A DNA stretch of 64,000 nucleotides, from contig NC_026488.1 of NCBI RefSeq assembly GCF_000328475.2, positions 434,001-498,000 on the forward strand. The letters run 5' to 3'. Below the pieces are notes generated by a model. It was not told the origin of the DNA. It made no database searches and saw only the letters and a program-made list of their open reading frames with translations. This document shows, piece by piece, positions 9,101 to 18,588 of the stretch. The DNA is from Mycosarcoma maydis (Eukaryota > Basidiomycota > Ustilaginomycetes > Ustilaginales). How positions within the stretch are numbered: position 1 is the first letter of the stretch; every line of letters starts with the position of its first letter. Made by a program: the position numbers and the translations under genes.

Positions 9101-11097
9101 TCAAGAAGCGCCGAACTGTCGTCTGCTTCCTGCGACATTGGTGGTGCGGCTTCTGTCAGCAGTTTGCCATGTCGGTGCGCAACGTTGATCCGCTGCCGCT
9201 CCAGCGCGCCGGCTTGGACTTGATTTTTATCGGACAGGGTGACTGGCACGTCATCAAGTCGTATCGCGAGGTGATGCAGGTACAGTATCCCATGTTTGCC
9301 GATCCCAAACGCAATTTGTACCGGGCGCTTGGTATGACGCTACGCACCAACGATGCCAACCCAGTCTGCGCTCGTCCGGACTATGCAAGCATGAGTATGA
9401 CCAAGGGCATTCTGGTCGCCATCAAGAAGGGTCTCTTTGACATGCCCATCCGCAACCCAGGCGACATGAAGCTACTCGGCGGCGACTTTATCCTTGGACC
9501 AGGTCTGCAGTGTTCCTTTACGCATCGCATGACTACCGCAGATGGACACATGGACATTCCGAGAATTTTGGCGCAAGCAGGCTGTGATATGTCGCTCAAG
9601 ACACCCAAGCCCATGTTTGCGCTGACGGCTCGATCAGCCATGTTGGCAGGAGGCAACCAGAATCGGCGCCTGACGCGCTCGATTGGCCGATCGCGCAGCA
9701 AGAATGGAGCCAAGAGTGATGTCGCCACAATGGATACCAGCTTTGACGGCAGCACAACTGGTTCGGCGACAGCACACTCGAAAACAAGTGGCAACGCCAC
9801 CTCGCGATTCGCCCGACCTAGCTTGTGGGGCCGCTTTCCTGGTCGCTTTAACAAGTCGCAGGCGTCGCTACCCAACTCGGAATCCAAGGCGGACCTTCAC
9901 AATGACTTTTCGCCGGTCCGTAGTCTTGCTGCAGGCCCTCGTTCTGCTTCAGCCATGCGAAAGATCTCGTACGATGGACGCGTACGGGAATCGTTCGATA
10001 CGCAGCAGACCGACATTGAATTTGAATCGCGTGCGACCTCTTTCGACACTCGTGGAGGTCGTGCTAGCGACGTGTCGTCCCGAGGTGGACTAAGCTCTGT
10101 GTACAAGGCGCAATCGACATCGGAGCTGCGCAGGAATTTTGAGATGGGAGGATTGGGCAGCTTGCGGTCCAAGGGCCGTCAGGAGCCTTTAGCGGCCAAA
10201 TTGTCACTTGAAAGTCACCTTGCTGTACCCGGTGGCGGTAAGGAACGACTTGGCCACAACCGATCCAACACGTCGTTAAGGGGAGCTTACGCCAACGGTG
10301 CCGCCACGCCGACACAGTCGACTGTCAAGATGGCCGAGCGTGCAAGCAGGACAGGCGATAAGGCTGAGCAGAACAAGTTCAAGTCGTTGGCCATCTTCCG
10401 CAACAATGTGATTGCACGATCCGAGGATGCTACGGCTGCTTCTGCTCCTGTCGCTGTCCCGGCAGCAACAACAGGTCTCGGAATCGATGCTACCGGTGAC
10501 GAGGATCGCCAAGCTGATATTCAAGCATCCATAGAGGATAACGCGCCACCGCCGCCGGTGGAAAAAGATGGGCTGACTCACACGAATCTGTCAGGCCCCG
10601 GAAGTTTCCTCATGGAGCTGGATGTGTTTGATGCGCTCTCGCGTCCATATGTGCAGAAGGAGCATGACAAGTCAAAGGACGAGAATGGCAAGCTCAACGT
10701 AAGCATCTTTGAAGGCGGCCTATCGCCAAGTCAAGATAGCGACACTGGCTTTGTCCAGGAGGCGGCGGATGCAGAGAGCGACACAGAGCCTTCGCTGTCG
10801 TCCAACCAGTCGCCGACTCGCTCGCAGCGAACTGCGTCCGGCAGCAGCAGCAGCATCAGCACCAACAGCCCCGCTAACGGCGGTCAGGCACCAAACACCA
10901 GCTCAAGCTTGTACAGCTTCACCACGTTCCGTGCCAAGCCACTGGAACATCTTGTTGAAGAGGCGGATGAGGATGGCGATAGTTTGCGAGATGAACTGGA
11001 AAACGAAGGAGCTGAGGAGGAGGAAGAAGAAGAAGAAGAGGAAGAGGAGAACGATGAGCCGATCGAGTTTGAGGATGGCCGTTCTGAAGGATTTTAA
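6199..11097 (+). CDS. Giant low-complexity protein with a peroxiredoxin-like (AhpC/TSA_2, PRXL2-type) domain
   Basis: 1632 residues in one exon. Residues 1 to about 900 are Ser/Thr/Ala-rich and probably disordered. From about 935 to 1120 there is a thioredoxin-fold domain of the AhpC-TSA_2/PRXL2 type: hydrophobic strand VVCFLRHWWCGFCQQF, a CxxC-like pair C983-G-F-C986, then LDLIFIGQGDW and PMFADPKRNLYRALG. PRXL2-type proteins are thiol-dependent redox enzymes. The Cys pair is kept, so redox activity is possible but not shown. The tail is again Ser-rich and ends in a run of about 15 acidic residues (E-rich, about 1602-1620). Most PRXL2 proteins are 200-250 residues, so the domain here is embedded in a much larger scaffold. 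The ATG at 6199 is followed by Ser-rich sequence without a signal peptide. Confidence 0.85.
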   Translation: MTVSYTRSPSFSAHNSATPPELSPVASGASLIPSSPAIASPSPRTALRASGAAASATAFADSLPILPSTSVSACVPIDSVANDPTSILVPNDRMEAGLSLRRSPLLPTSEFATEPRSSCCSSDRNTSSHHLESVNDRYEPAFTGDIDLHDRFVYRRPFVDRALPHLKRRNQLILEQKYHQHRSTLSSFASAQEPETFQITTALSPRLQRSRRPGTAPQRISVSPHTSDYAVNPLSFATRSSTLASSGGLRELTTGAAAQPASRRASWIRDTRHFEALSDSHHPQSAGLLEAAPIIPTAAIKASRRHSSFLAGEYRSISSIPILASKSFDIPLQQNTTSTEQFSDLSSSSILAASSAFIGTASSKRTSMLSNHSSTTSSSKDARTSLDNVEFEDDDVKHQAHSSASSGCGHDDTPVSKLAITQPRNTTDVFTTPRSSSELDKSDAPPLNTCAELQDTTTSHQADEPSRASVDVDARTDHIEKGTSASCTDSGIVPAPAITPAILNQVETAVVPPSPISESDASSSTSNPTNGFHSLPNSEDSHTLAIPANARTNVNGHRTSTSSRRDSSTSIGSAASSTSTYRIRRKAVPSDVDDSERRQSNADAINASAGQVSPRSISAAQSMTSLPPSRDEIQTTQAAHDLDASALMHASQDPTQARMLKTPETRHSATQSNAQLPPSSDDSADVFESRDSLQIDKNASSRDLSTANMLGVNSSLSTATQGSGSSASRAPSRATIKRPITAPVGSGGQFRVASDAPKSVLEVEGMQFILGTNEPTKAKRAADTSPSIPNAVRFMQHRRNGSNGPVSTSSAQRESYLSDNPASISLANSNRSDTASQTSTSVGANDAGATAAGSSSGGWGLEQELSIVDRVRNAKREADKKSSKPRPVSMDKSSKLLDPAAKANVKNPLLLNIIDEDESEELKAAAREAGLPEGSYAIHPPSMLQLFEASQCLVYDQNGGEVLFGDLIKKRRTVVCFLRHWWCGFCQQFAMSVRNVDPLPLQRAGLDLIFIGQGDWHVIKSYREVMQVQYPMFADPKRNLYRALGMTLRTNDANPVCARPDYASMSMTKGILVAIKKGLFDMPIRNPGDMKLLGGDFILGPGLQCSFTHRMTTADGHMDIPRILAQAGCDMSLKTPKPMFALTARSAMLAGGNQNRRLTRSIGRSRSKNGAKSDVATMDTSFDGSTTGSATAHSKTSGNATSRFARPSLWGRFPGRFNKSQASLPNSESKADLHNDFSPVRSLAAGPRSASAMRKISYDGRVRESFDTQQTDIEFESRATSFDTRGGRASDVSSRGGLSSVYKAQSTSELRRNFEMGGLGSLRSKGRQEPLAAKLSLESHLAVPGGGKERLGHNRSNTSLRGAYANGAATPTQSTVKMAERASRTGDKAEQNKFKSLAIFRNNVIARSEDATAASAPVAVPAATTGLGIDATGDEDRQADIQASIEDNAPPPPVEKDGLTHTNLSGPGSFLMELDVFDALSRPYVQKEHDKSKDENGKLNVSIFEGGLSPSQDSDTGFVQEAADAESDTEPSLSSNQSPTRSQRTASGSSSSISTNSPANGGQAPNTSSSLYSFTTFRAKPLEHLVEEADEDGDSLRDELENEGAEEEEEEEEEEEENDEPIEFEDGRSEGF

Positions 11098-12057
11098 AAG
11101 TGTTCCTGTTGCACCCAAAGGAAGCACCAACTGACTGCATTTTTTTGTATACGATGCACGGCTGGCCACCTGATTTGTGTGGCCATGCTGTTGTAAAGGT
11201 ATGCGGCTTTGTATCTTTTCAAGAGAGCCAGCTAGCTGTTGGACAAGGATTCATTTGAGGTGTTGCTGGCTGTGGTCATGTCGATGCAGTGGGGTCAGAG
11301 CACGGATAGAGTGACGAGAGTGGGAGGTGAGTGACACGAGTCATGAGTCGTGAGTGTTGGTCTGAGAACAGACGCGCCAACGTTGGGTGCGACTGAGTTG
11401 TTGAGGACAGTACTGTACATGCATGTAGTGCATGCTTCGGGTCTTGGCATTTCGCGTCCTGAAAACGTCGAGCGAGCCAAGATGAAAAGTGGTGAGCGTC
11501 GTTGCTGTATCGAGTGCACCGAGTTTGCTAGGTAGGATGCTACGGACGGCATATGCGGTTGCGACGTCTGTGGTTGCGATGAGCAAACCGGGGATGGAAC
11601 GACACTAGCGTCTGCGATGCGGCTGTTGCGGCGACGCATCAACGCTCACGGCTCCCCGTTGTGCATGACAAATGCAAGTCTCATGCTTCGTGCAGACTCG
11701 ACAGCAAACAAAGGCTGTGCTCATGGCTGCTGCAATCACGAATGTGAATCTCACAAGATACCGCTCTGGACGCGCTCGGATCTCGTGCTAAGACGACTTG
11801 CCCTGCGAAGCTGCCAAGATAGCCAGCCTCGACTCCACCGTCGTCCGTGATTTTCATCGACGGCAAGTGGGACCGCGGGTTGCACGTTTCCTGCTCGCCT
11901 ACGGTCCGCTCTGCTAGCATATGCAAGCCGACTTATCAGCCACGAGCGCTGCCAGAGATTTCCACTCGACATCCACTTTGCCAACTCGGTTGCTTTGTCT
12001 TTCTCGTCATAGACGATCGCTTGGATTTCGACAGCGCCCATCTCGATCGCTTTGGCA
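11098..12057. other. Intergenic, no gene seen
   Basis: About 960 bp between two plus-strand genes. Open frames on both strands are short and unlike known proteins. A TCATGAGTCGTGAGTG element lies at about 11340. The right part should hold the promoter of the LtrA-type gene. Confidence 0.5.
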
Positions 12058-14295
12058 ATGTCGCACTTTCATAGACCGTTCCGAGCTCAGCATGTCGGTG
12101 CATCGTCTTCGCCTGCCACGCCAGCCACGCCAGCCACGCCAGACACCCAACAGACACCGCAAGAGCTCATCGATCCCAACGTATATGGTCCCTTTGGCCA
12201 TGAGTACCACCACACCTGTGTGCACTCCTCGCACGCCGTGGCTTCGCAACCCGCTTCGAGCTGGCACAATGTCGAGACGACCGATCAGCATCGACGCGAT
12301 TTGCAAGCTGCCTCGCACGAAACTGTGATCCCGCTACAGCCAATCGGCACTACTCATTCGGTCTCGGATTCGAGTCAGGCCGACTTTGTCACGCATGCCG
12401 AGCCCATGGCTATCGACTACACTCAGGATACCAGATACACGCTTCGCTCAAGCATGGAAAAGCCGCACTCGCACTCGCACTCGCCCTCGCACCTGCACCT
12501 ACGTCGTCGATCCAGGGGCTTGCACCAGCACTCTCGTGCCGGAAGCTTGTTCGATATTGTGCATGGTCGCGAGAGGAGCAAACCATCCGACAAGCCACAC
12601 GTCGAGGTTCACGGCGACGACGTGCCGATTACCCTGCGACACCTGCTCAAACGTCCTTTGATCCGCCAGTGGCTGCACGGCAACAAGCTCTACCGCGAAA
12701 AGGACGAACGCAAACCCAGCCAGTTCGAACTCGTCTTTGACCTCATCTTTGTCGCCGTAGTCAACAAACTCGGACATGCGACCGCCGAGAGCAGCTCGGC
12801 GATCAACGCGTTCAAGTTCGTCTTGAGCTTCTGGCCGTGTTTCTCAATCTGGACCGACGTACGTCTCTTCTTGAACACGAGCGGCACCGACGACATGCTG
12901 GAGAGGCTCTTGTTGCTCGGATGGATGATCTTGCTCAGTGGATACTGTGCCAATGTTTCCGCGGTCCAGATTGTCAAGGCGACTCCCGAGCTGTTGGCCA
13001 AGCTGCACGGCCAAGAGGCGCTCGGTCAGGCACCGGAACAGCTCGAGAATCATAGTATCGTAGCCAATCTCGAGAGCATCTTTCGTCGTGCGGCGAGCGC
13101 GGCGAGCGCGGCGGATGCTTCGGAAAGCGTAGAATTGGCGGTGCCTGCGTATCAAGACTACTGGTTCACCAACGGATACGATCGCGCCATTCACGCTGCT
13201 ATCGGCTTCTTTCTGGTGGCCAAACTCTGGCGCTTGGGCATCTATATCTACTACGGATTCTGCCTTCCCAAATTCCGCAAGGCTCTCTGGTTGAATGCGT
13301 TGGCGCTGTTTGTGATCGCTGCCATCTACATCCCGATCACCATGACTGGCGATCCGTTGCTTATCGTGATCCTCCTGTCGACCGGCATCTTTGTCGAGCT
13401 CGCTCGTGCCTACGTGGTTGCTGCCGCCATCAAACTCTTCCACGGACGTCAGAAGCGAACCGGCAACCATATGTTCATCCCTGCGCAATCGCACGAACAT
13501 TCAATCGAGCGCTATGTGCTTTTTGTCATCCTCATCGTGGGCGAATCCATTATCAGCAGCAACTTCACCGCCGGCTTGGGCCACTATGGTGTCAATGACG
13601 AATTCGGTCGTGCCGCTTTAGGCATCACGATCAGCGTACTCGTCATCTGGATCTACTACGATGCCGACGGAAGCCGAGTGTACCAGCATGCACTCCGAAG
13701 GAACAGCTTTACGAGCATCACTTTCAGCCACATTCACTACCCGTTGACTGCAGCGTTGGTGCTGATGGCCACGGCGCTGTCGAGCTTGATCTCGCGCAAC
13801 GAGATCAAGGGTGGGTATGCGTGGTATTTCGGAGGCTCTGCATCGTGTGTCTTGGTGTGCTTGGGCTTGATCGGCTGCTTGCATAGGAACTTGGACGTAC
13901 ACGCATCTCGAATCGTTCCTCGCTGGGTGGTCATCGCTCTGCGATTCGGCCTGGCGGTCGAATTTGCTCTGCTCCCACTCAGGGGCGATTGGGACTCGCT
14001 GAGCCTGATGAGCATCGTTGGCGGCAGCTTGGGTTTCTTGGTGCTCTTCGAAACACTAGGCAAGATCGGCGCCGTGGGTCGAAGGTTCGATGCCCAAAAG
14101 ACGATCGAGATGTACGCCGACATGGACGCCAGAGGCGAAAAGCAGTTGAAACTCGATAAGAGGGCTAGTTGGCATCCCTTTGACGACCTCACTGCCGGCG
14201 AGAGGGGTGAAGAGGACGTAGGCATCGAAAGCGAGATTGGCCATCTCGAGCAACGCGATCTCACACACGGCCAGAGATGGGCTTACGCTGCCTAA
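12058..14295 (+). CDS. Low-temperature-requirement A (LtrA) type membrane protein
   Basis: 745 residues from the ATG at 12058. The N-terminal 200 residues are polar, His/Ser/Pro-rich and presumably cytosolic (HSHSHSPSHLHL). The LtrA core starts with the family hallmark KPSQFELVFDLIFVAVVNKL at about 221-240 and runs through roughly ten hydrophobic segments to about residue 690. LtrA proteins are multi-pass membrane proteins, named from Listeria low-temperature growth and common in basidiomycetes; their biochemical role is not established. The segment EHSIERYVLFVILIVGESII is also typical. The tail is hydrophilic. Gene order gives no hint of function. Confidence 0.88.
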   Translation: MSHFHRPFRAQHVGASSSPATPATPATPDTQQTPQELIDPNVYGPFGHEYHHTCVHSSHAVASQPASSWHNVETTDQHRRDLQAASHETVIPLQPIGTTHSVSDSSQADFVTHAEPMAIDYTQDTRYTLRSSMEKPHSHSHSPSHLHLRRRSRGLHQHSRAGSLFDIVHGRERSKPSDKPHVEVHGDDVPITLRHLLKRPLIRQWLHGNKLYREKDERKPSQFELVFDLIFVAVVNKLGHATAESSSAINAFKFVLSFWPCFSIWTDVRLFLNTSGTDDMLERLLLLGWMILLSGYCANVSAVQIVKATPELLAKLHGQEALGQAPEQLENHSIVANLESIFRRAASAASAADASESVELAVPAYQDYWFTNGYDRAIHAAIGFFLVAKLWRLGIYIYYGFCLPKFRKALWLNALALFVIAAIYIPITMTGDPLLIVILLSTGIFVELARAYVVAAAIKLFHGRQKRTGNHMFIPAQSHEHSIERYVLFVILIVGESIISSNFTAGLGHYGVNDEFGRAALGITISVLVIWIYYDADGSRVYQHALRRNSFTSITFSHIHYPLTAALVLMATALSSLISRNEIKGGYAWYFGGSASCVLVCLGLIGCLHRNLDVHASRIVPRWVVIALRFGLAVEFALLPLRGDWDSLSLMSIVGGSLGFLVLFETLGKIGAVGRRFDAQKTIEMYADMDARGEKQLKLDKRASWHPFDDLTAGERGEEDVGIESEIGHLEQRDLTHGQRWAYAA

Positions 14296-14805
14296 CCACG
14301 CCGCCTGTCGAGGCGGAATGCACGATTCGTGATTCGTGATTCCTGATCGTGATCGTGATCGTGACTGGCTACGCGCGTTCGTGCAACTGATGCAGACAAC
14401 CCTCGTTTGTCGCTTGCATCCTCCTACATTCATATGTTATAGATTTGATTCGAGCCTTTTGCAATTGCATCGCATCCGTGATTGTCTTTCATGCGATGCG
14501 CATGGTGCGTGTGAGTCGCAGTGGCAACCATGACCATGCACAAGTCATCCGTCGACAGTCGTAAGTGGTCGTTCACAAGTGTGAACCACTAAGCCACGTG
14601 AGCGTGGTGGACAGCTGTGGAGCGAGACGCACGACTTGGTTACCGATTCCCGAGAAATTGTAGCGACGCGATTCTTTTTTGTCCGACAGCCGTGAACATG
14701 AGAAGTGCTCTTCTGGAGACCTTGGTGACTTTCATGTGTGTATTGTCCTATACTGGGTTTGCTACCATACCACCAAGTGTACAACGCCAACGCGCGCTAC
14801 TCAGC
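14296..14805. other. Intergenic / leader of the RNase II-like gene
   Basis: Just after the LtrA stop are TCGTGATTCGTGATT and GATCGTGATCGTGATCGTGA (about 14325-14365), members of the recurring TCGTGA motif family. The frame of the next gene is open back to 14617, with an in-frame ATG at 14698, so part of this stretch could be coding if that ATG is used. Confidence 0.5.
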
Positions 14806-17800
14806 ATGAAGCTTTGCGTGGCTTCCAGCACGCCTTGCAGGCTGCTGCTCCAACGTCCCTCGTTATGTTCAACGCCGCGTCGAACGTTTCATAGGGGCGC
14901 CGGTAAGAGCTCGCCGACGTCCAAGCAAACCAACGAAAGCCGAAAGCAGAGGAAACTGACCGATACCTTGCTCACAGCGTCGCGACTGGGACGGCATGCT
15001 GCCTCAATCGACAAATCAAGCTCAGATCGGTACTCTGGCTGGAAGCACACGCCCGGCCCTAGCACACTTCGCAACGTAGGCCGACCAACGTTGTCTCACA
15101 ATGCAAGCAAGAGCATGGCTAGCGCTAAAAATGCTTGCAAAAATGCAGAAACGTTGCTCGGACCGCATTCAGCCGCCGTGCTGCTCAAGCCTATGTTGCA
15201 TGCGCAGACAGATGATGGCGAGCTCGAGGCGCGTCATGGTTCCACAGCTTCGATCTCTGCTCGCGACTTTATCACTCCCAGAAGAGAGTTAAAGCCAGGA
15301 GACTTTGTCGAAGTGCGCCGTACCAGTCTCGCTGTTGGAATCGTCCTGCCGCCTCCTGATGACGCCTTGCAAGTCGATCGAGAAAACAAAGCCGACCGCT
15401 GGACGAACGCTGGTAGGCACGATCTCTATGTCCTCGTCGCATCGGGCCAGATCGTTCTGTACAAGGACAACGACGTCATGATGCAAATCCCTTCCGTCAT
15501 CGAGCCTCAACTCGTGCAAAAGGCGGTAGCTACAAGTAGAAATTATGTGGTTTCCAGCAACAGCCTCGACAGCCCCGTCAACAGAGACGGCTCTCACGAT
15601 GTCCACTTGTTCGCCACCGCAGGCGAAACGGATCCAGTGGAAGGAACAGCGATCGAGGAAGAACCCGTTGACATTCCTCGATTCGAAGCGCGCGCCTCGA
15701 TCTGCAACAAGCTGCGCATCTTGGAACGTCAAAAGGAGAGCGAGCTGCAGCGTCTATTACCCAGCTTCCAGTCGCTTTTCCTGGTCGATGGCGCGTCGCA
15801 AGAGCAAACGCCAGAGGTGGTCAACTTGAAAAAACACAGGATGGATCTCAGGACGGGCGCTATCACGACGTTTGAGGCGGCCAGATTGATGCACAAGCTG
15901 CAAACTCGTCGAATCAAAGCGAGTGACAAGCAAGCGCAAAGTGCATTTACCGCCTGCACAGTCTATGCTGCGCACGCGCTGCTCATGTCGCACCCGACAC
16001 ACTTTTTGGCCGATGCCCTGTCGCATCGTACCAGCCAGCTGTTTACATGCCGTAGCGACGCTGAAAAGGCGAATTTGGCGCTGGTCTCCGGATGGATGTC
16101 AGGTGCGCCCGGTTCCGAGGGCCAAAACTTGATCGACGCCTTCTGTAGCAAAGCCAGCAAGATCCGCCAGTACTCCGAGACGCATCCACACGACGCATCC
16201 GGCGCACCGCGCATCATCGACACGCCGCACCATCCCGACCTCCTCGTCACCTGGACCGAGCAAGACAAATCCATCATCGAGTTCCTCCAAGCGAGTCTGG
16301 GATCCCGAAGAGAAGTGCAAGAGGATACACACGCGAGCATCGCCATGAGCATTGTCAAGCGCGCCGGTGGACACTTCCGACTTCTCCCGCATCCGCACAT
16401 GGATGGATCGATGGATGTCGACCGCGCCACACGCACCTTGTTGGTGGAGCAGGAGCACTGCTTGGGGCGGTCGATGCTCGAGACGGTGGGAACCGATCTG
16501 GGTGCGGGAAGCGATCTGCAGCATGCGCTGGTGATGCGCTTCTTGACCTCGATCGGTGCGCTTCCGCCGTGGCAGAATCCGATTTGCTTGGATGCAAGCT
16601 TCCGCAGTGCCACGATGGGCGTAGATGGCGGTGAGCCCGAGCGCGAACCGACCGTATCGGACAAGGAGGATGTCTCCTCTGCCGGTACAACGGCGCTGGC
16701 AAGCAAGTTCAACTTGACGCTCGATGAGCAGGTGGAATCCATTCGACACGATTTTGGCGCTGACCACACGGTGTATGTGATCGACGATCAAGACGCGTTT
16801 GAGCTGGACGACGGAATCTCGATCGAAACCGTCAGTGGGACAGATCAAGCTTGGGTGCACGTCCACATTGCTGATCCTACAGCGTGGATAAAGCCGGATG
16901 ACGAGCTGGGACAGAGGGCCGAACGCCGGTTCCAGACGCTGTACTTTCCCGAGGCGAGATGGGCCATGTTGCCGGACGAGTTTGTGCGCAGTGGCATCGG
17001 TCTGCGCGCCGCGTCTTCAAGTGGCGGGACGGGGACGGGGACAGGGGCGGACGTCGATGCTCAACGAGTGATGACTTTCAGCGCGCTTGTCGACCTCCCA
17101 TCCGGTCTAGTGCAAGATACGAAGGTGCGACCTGCGCTGATACACAACGTTGAGACCACCTCGTACGACCATGTCAGCTCTCTGCTCGCCCACCCGTCTT
17201 GTCGCGCTCAAGGCGCAAGATCGTCGGACCTCTCGCTCCTGCTTGAAATCGCGACCAAGCTGAGCGAGAACCGAGCGAAAAGCACCGCGTTCCTGGCTTA
17301 TCAAACCAGCTCGTTGGTCAGCGTCTCTCCACTTCCGCTACCGGGCGTTGCTATTTCAGCTCGCGACTTGCATCGACCCTACTTTTTCGCTGGTCTTCCT
17401 ACGATCCATATCAGGTCAGACTCAAAAAAGACGGAATCGGATGGTGTACCTGCACTAGCGCAGTTTGTGGTCTCAGAATTGATGGTCCTAGCTGGTCGAA
17501 TTGCAGCATTGTATGGCAAACAACATGGGCTTGCGTTCGCGTATCGATACCAGAAGCGACCGGACACGGTTGATGAGGCAAACGAGATTCTTTCGTTGCG
17601 AACCAACCTACCGCCCGACTCGACGTTGATCAGCGAGCAAGGCGTTATCGGACACGGTCTGATTCCTTTTGACCAGGTCTTGAGACGAGGATTTTCGATC
17701 AGCACGAGTGGATATTCGGCTGTTCCAAGCGAGCACTTTTCGCTCGGGATCAGCTCGGATGCTTCCAGCGCGTTTGTTCGGACGCACGAAAAGGATGCGA

Positions 17801-18267
17801 TCACAGGGAGTGGCTATGTGCGAGCAACGTCGCCGTTGCGTCGGTATCCGGACATGCTCGCGCACTGGCAGATCAAGCACCACCTCGTTCACCACTCGGC
17901 TCGCTTCGGCGTGCACAACATGCAACGCTTACTCCCCCAGCTCGAACGACAAGAGATCTCGGCGAAACAATGGATGCGCTCCAGCAACCGTTTCTGGATC
18001 AACGCCAGTCTGCAACGAACCCTCCTAGCCGCCAAAGCCGAGACAAACACGCGCTTCACCGCCAGAGTAGCGCTCGCAGAACCCAGAATCAATGCTGCCA
18101 CATTAAGCGCAAGGGTACGAGTCAACATCGAGCAGCTCGGCGCGCCCGCCGACCTAGAATGGGGTCCATCCGAGCCACCGCCTCGCGCAGGCGACGTGTT
18201 TGACGTCGTCCCTGTCGCTGTTACCATGGCCGGCATCCGGAGCGGGTTGACTGTCAGGAGGGTCTGA
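14806..18267 (+). CDS. DSS1: Mitochondrial RNase II-family exoribonuclease (Dss1/CYT-4-like)
   Basis: 1153 residues from the ATG at 14806. I chose this start because MKLCVASSTPCRLLLQRPSL followed by Arg-rich sequence makes a good mitochondrial targeting peptide; an in-frame ATG at 14698 would add 36 residues. The RNB catalytic domain spans about 645-1020. It opens with VYVIDDQDAFELDDGISIE, where D663, D668 and D669 match the metal-binding acidic cluster of RNase II enzymes. It ends with GYVRATSPLRRYPDMLAHWQ, the RNB SPLRR(Y/F)xD signature. The family degrades mitochondrial RNA 3'-5' (yeast Dss1 in the mtEXO with Suv3; Neurospora CYT-4). Size and layout match CYT-4. An inserted Gly/Thr run lies at about 741-750. 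Confidence 0.9.
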   Translation: MKLCVASSTPCRLLLQRPSLCSTPRRTFHRGAGKSSPTSKQTNESRKQRKLTDTLLTASRLGRHAASIDKSSSDRYSGWKHTPGPSTLRNVGRPTLSHNASKSMASAKNACKNAETLLGPHSAAVLLKPMLHAQTDDGELEARHGSTASISARDFITPRRELKPGDFVEVRRTSLAVGIVLPPPDDALQVDRENKADRWTNAGRHDLYVLVASGQIVLYKDNDVMMQIPSVIEPQLVQKAVATSRNYVVSSNSLDSPVNRDGSHDVHLFATAGETDPVEGTAIEEEPVDIPRFEARASICNKLRILERQKESELQRLLPSFQSLFLVDGASQEQTPEVVNLKKHRMDLRTGAITTFEAARLMHKLQTRRIKASDKQAQSAFTACTVYAAHALLMSHPTHFLADALSHRTSQLFTCRSDAEKANLALVSGWMSGAPGSEGQNLIDAFCSKASKIRQYSETHPHDASGAPRIIDTPHHPDLLVTWTEQDKSIIEFLQASLGSRREVQEDTHASIAMSIVKRAGGHFRLLPHPHMDGSMDVDRATRTLLVEQEHCLGRSMLETVGTDLGAGSDLQHALVMRFLTSIGALPPWQNPICLDASFRSATMGVDGGEPEREPTVSDKEDVSSAGTTALASKFNLTLDEQVESIRHDFGADHTVYVIDDQDAFELDDGISIETVSGTDQAWVHVHIADPTAWIKPDDELGQRAERRFQTLYFPEARWAMLPDEFVRSGIGLRAASSSGGTGTGTGADVDAQRVMTFSALVDLPSGLVQDTKVRPALIHNVETTSYDHVSSLLAHPSCRAQGARSSDLSLLLEIATKLSENRAKSTAFLAYQTSSLVSVSPLPLPGVAISARDLHRPYFFAGLPTIHIRSDSKKTESDGVPALAQFVVSELMVLAGRIAALYGKQHGLAFAYRYQKRPDTVDEANEILSLRTNLPPDSTLISEQGVIGHGLIPFDQVLRRGFSISTSGYSAVPSEHFSLGISSDASSAFVRTHEKDAITGSGYVRATSPLRRYPDMLAHWQIKHHLVHHSARFGVHNMQRLLPQLERQEISAKQWMRSSNRFWINASLQRTLLAAKAETNTRFTARVALAEPRINAATLSARVRVNIEQLGAPADLEWGPSEPPPRAGDVFDVVPVAVTMAGIRSGLTVRRV

Positions 18268-18588
18268 CACATGCAGAAGCCGTGCGAGCTACGCCTCGGT
18301 ACCAGAGCAGATCCAGACGTTTGACGTTCGGCCTTCGACATTCGGCCTCAGCTCGATGCTTCTCCCGGAAAGCAATGTCGAATGTGCAAGCGTTGCGAGG
18401 CTGAAAAGACTCACTCGTGACTCGGCGCACTTTGAAGGCGAAGATTTGGATTTTTGGCAAGCTCATGTAGATGCAGAAAACAGGACTGTGGCGGTGAGCA
18501 CGGGCAAACGAATGACGAAGCGCAGCTCTTCTGCGGGTATACGGTGGGAACAAGGAGCGCAAACGAGCCTATCTTGGAGGCTGGAATG
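18268..18588. other. Convergent 3' intergenic region
   Basis: About 320 bp between the stops of the RNase II-like gene and SPG1. It should hold both 3' ends; I see no gene. Confidence 0.5.
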
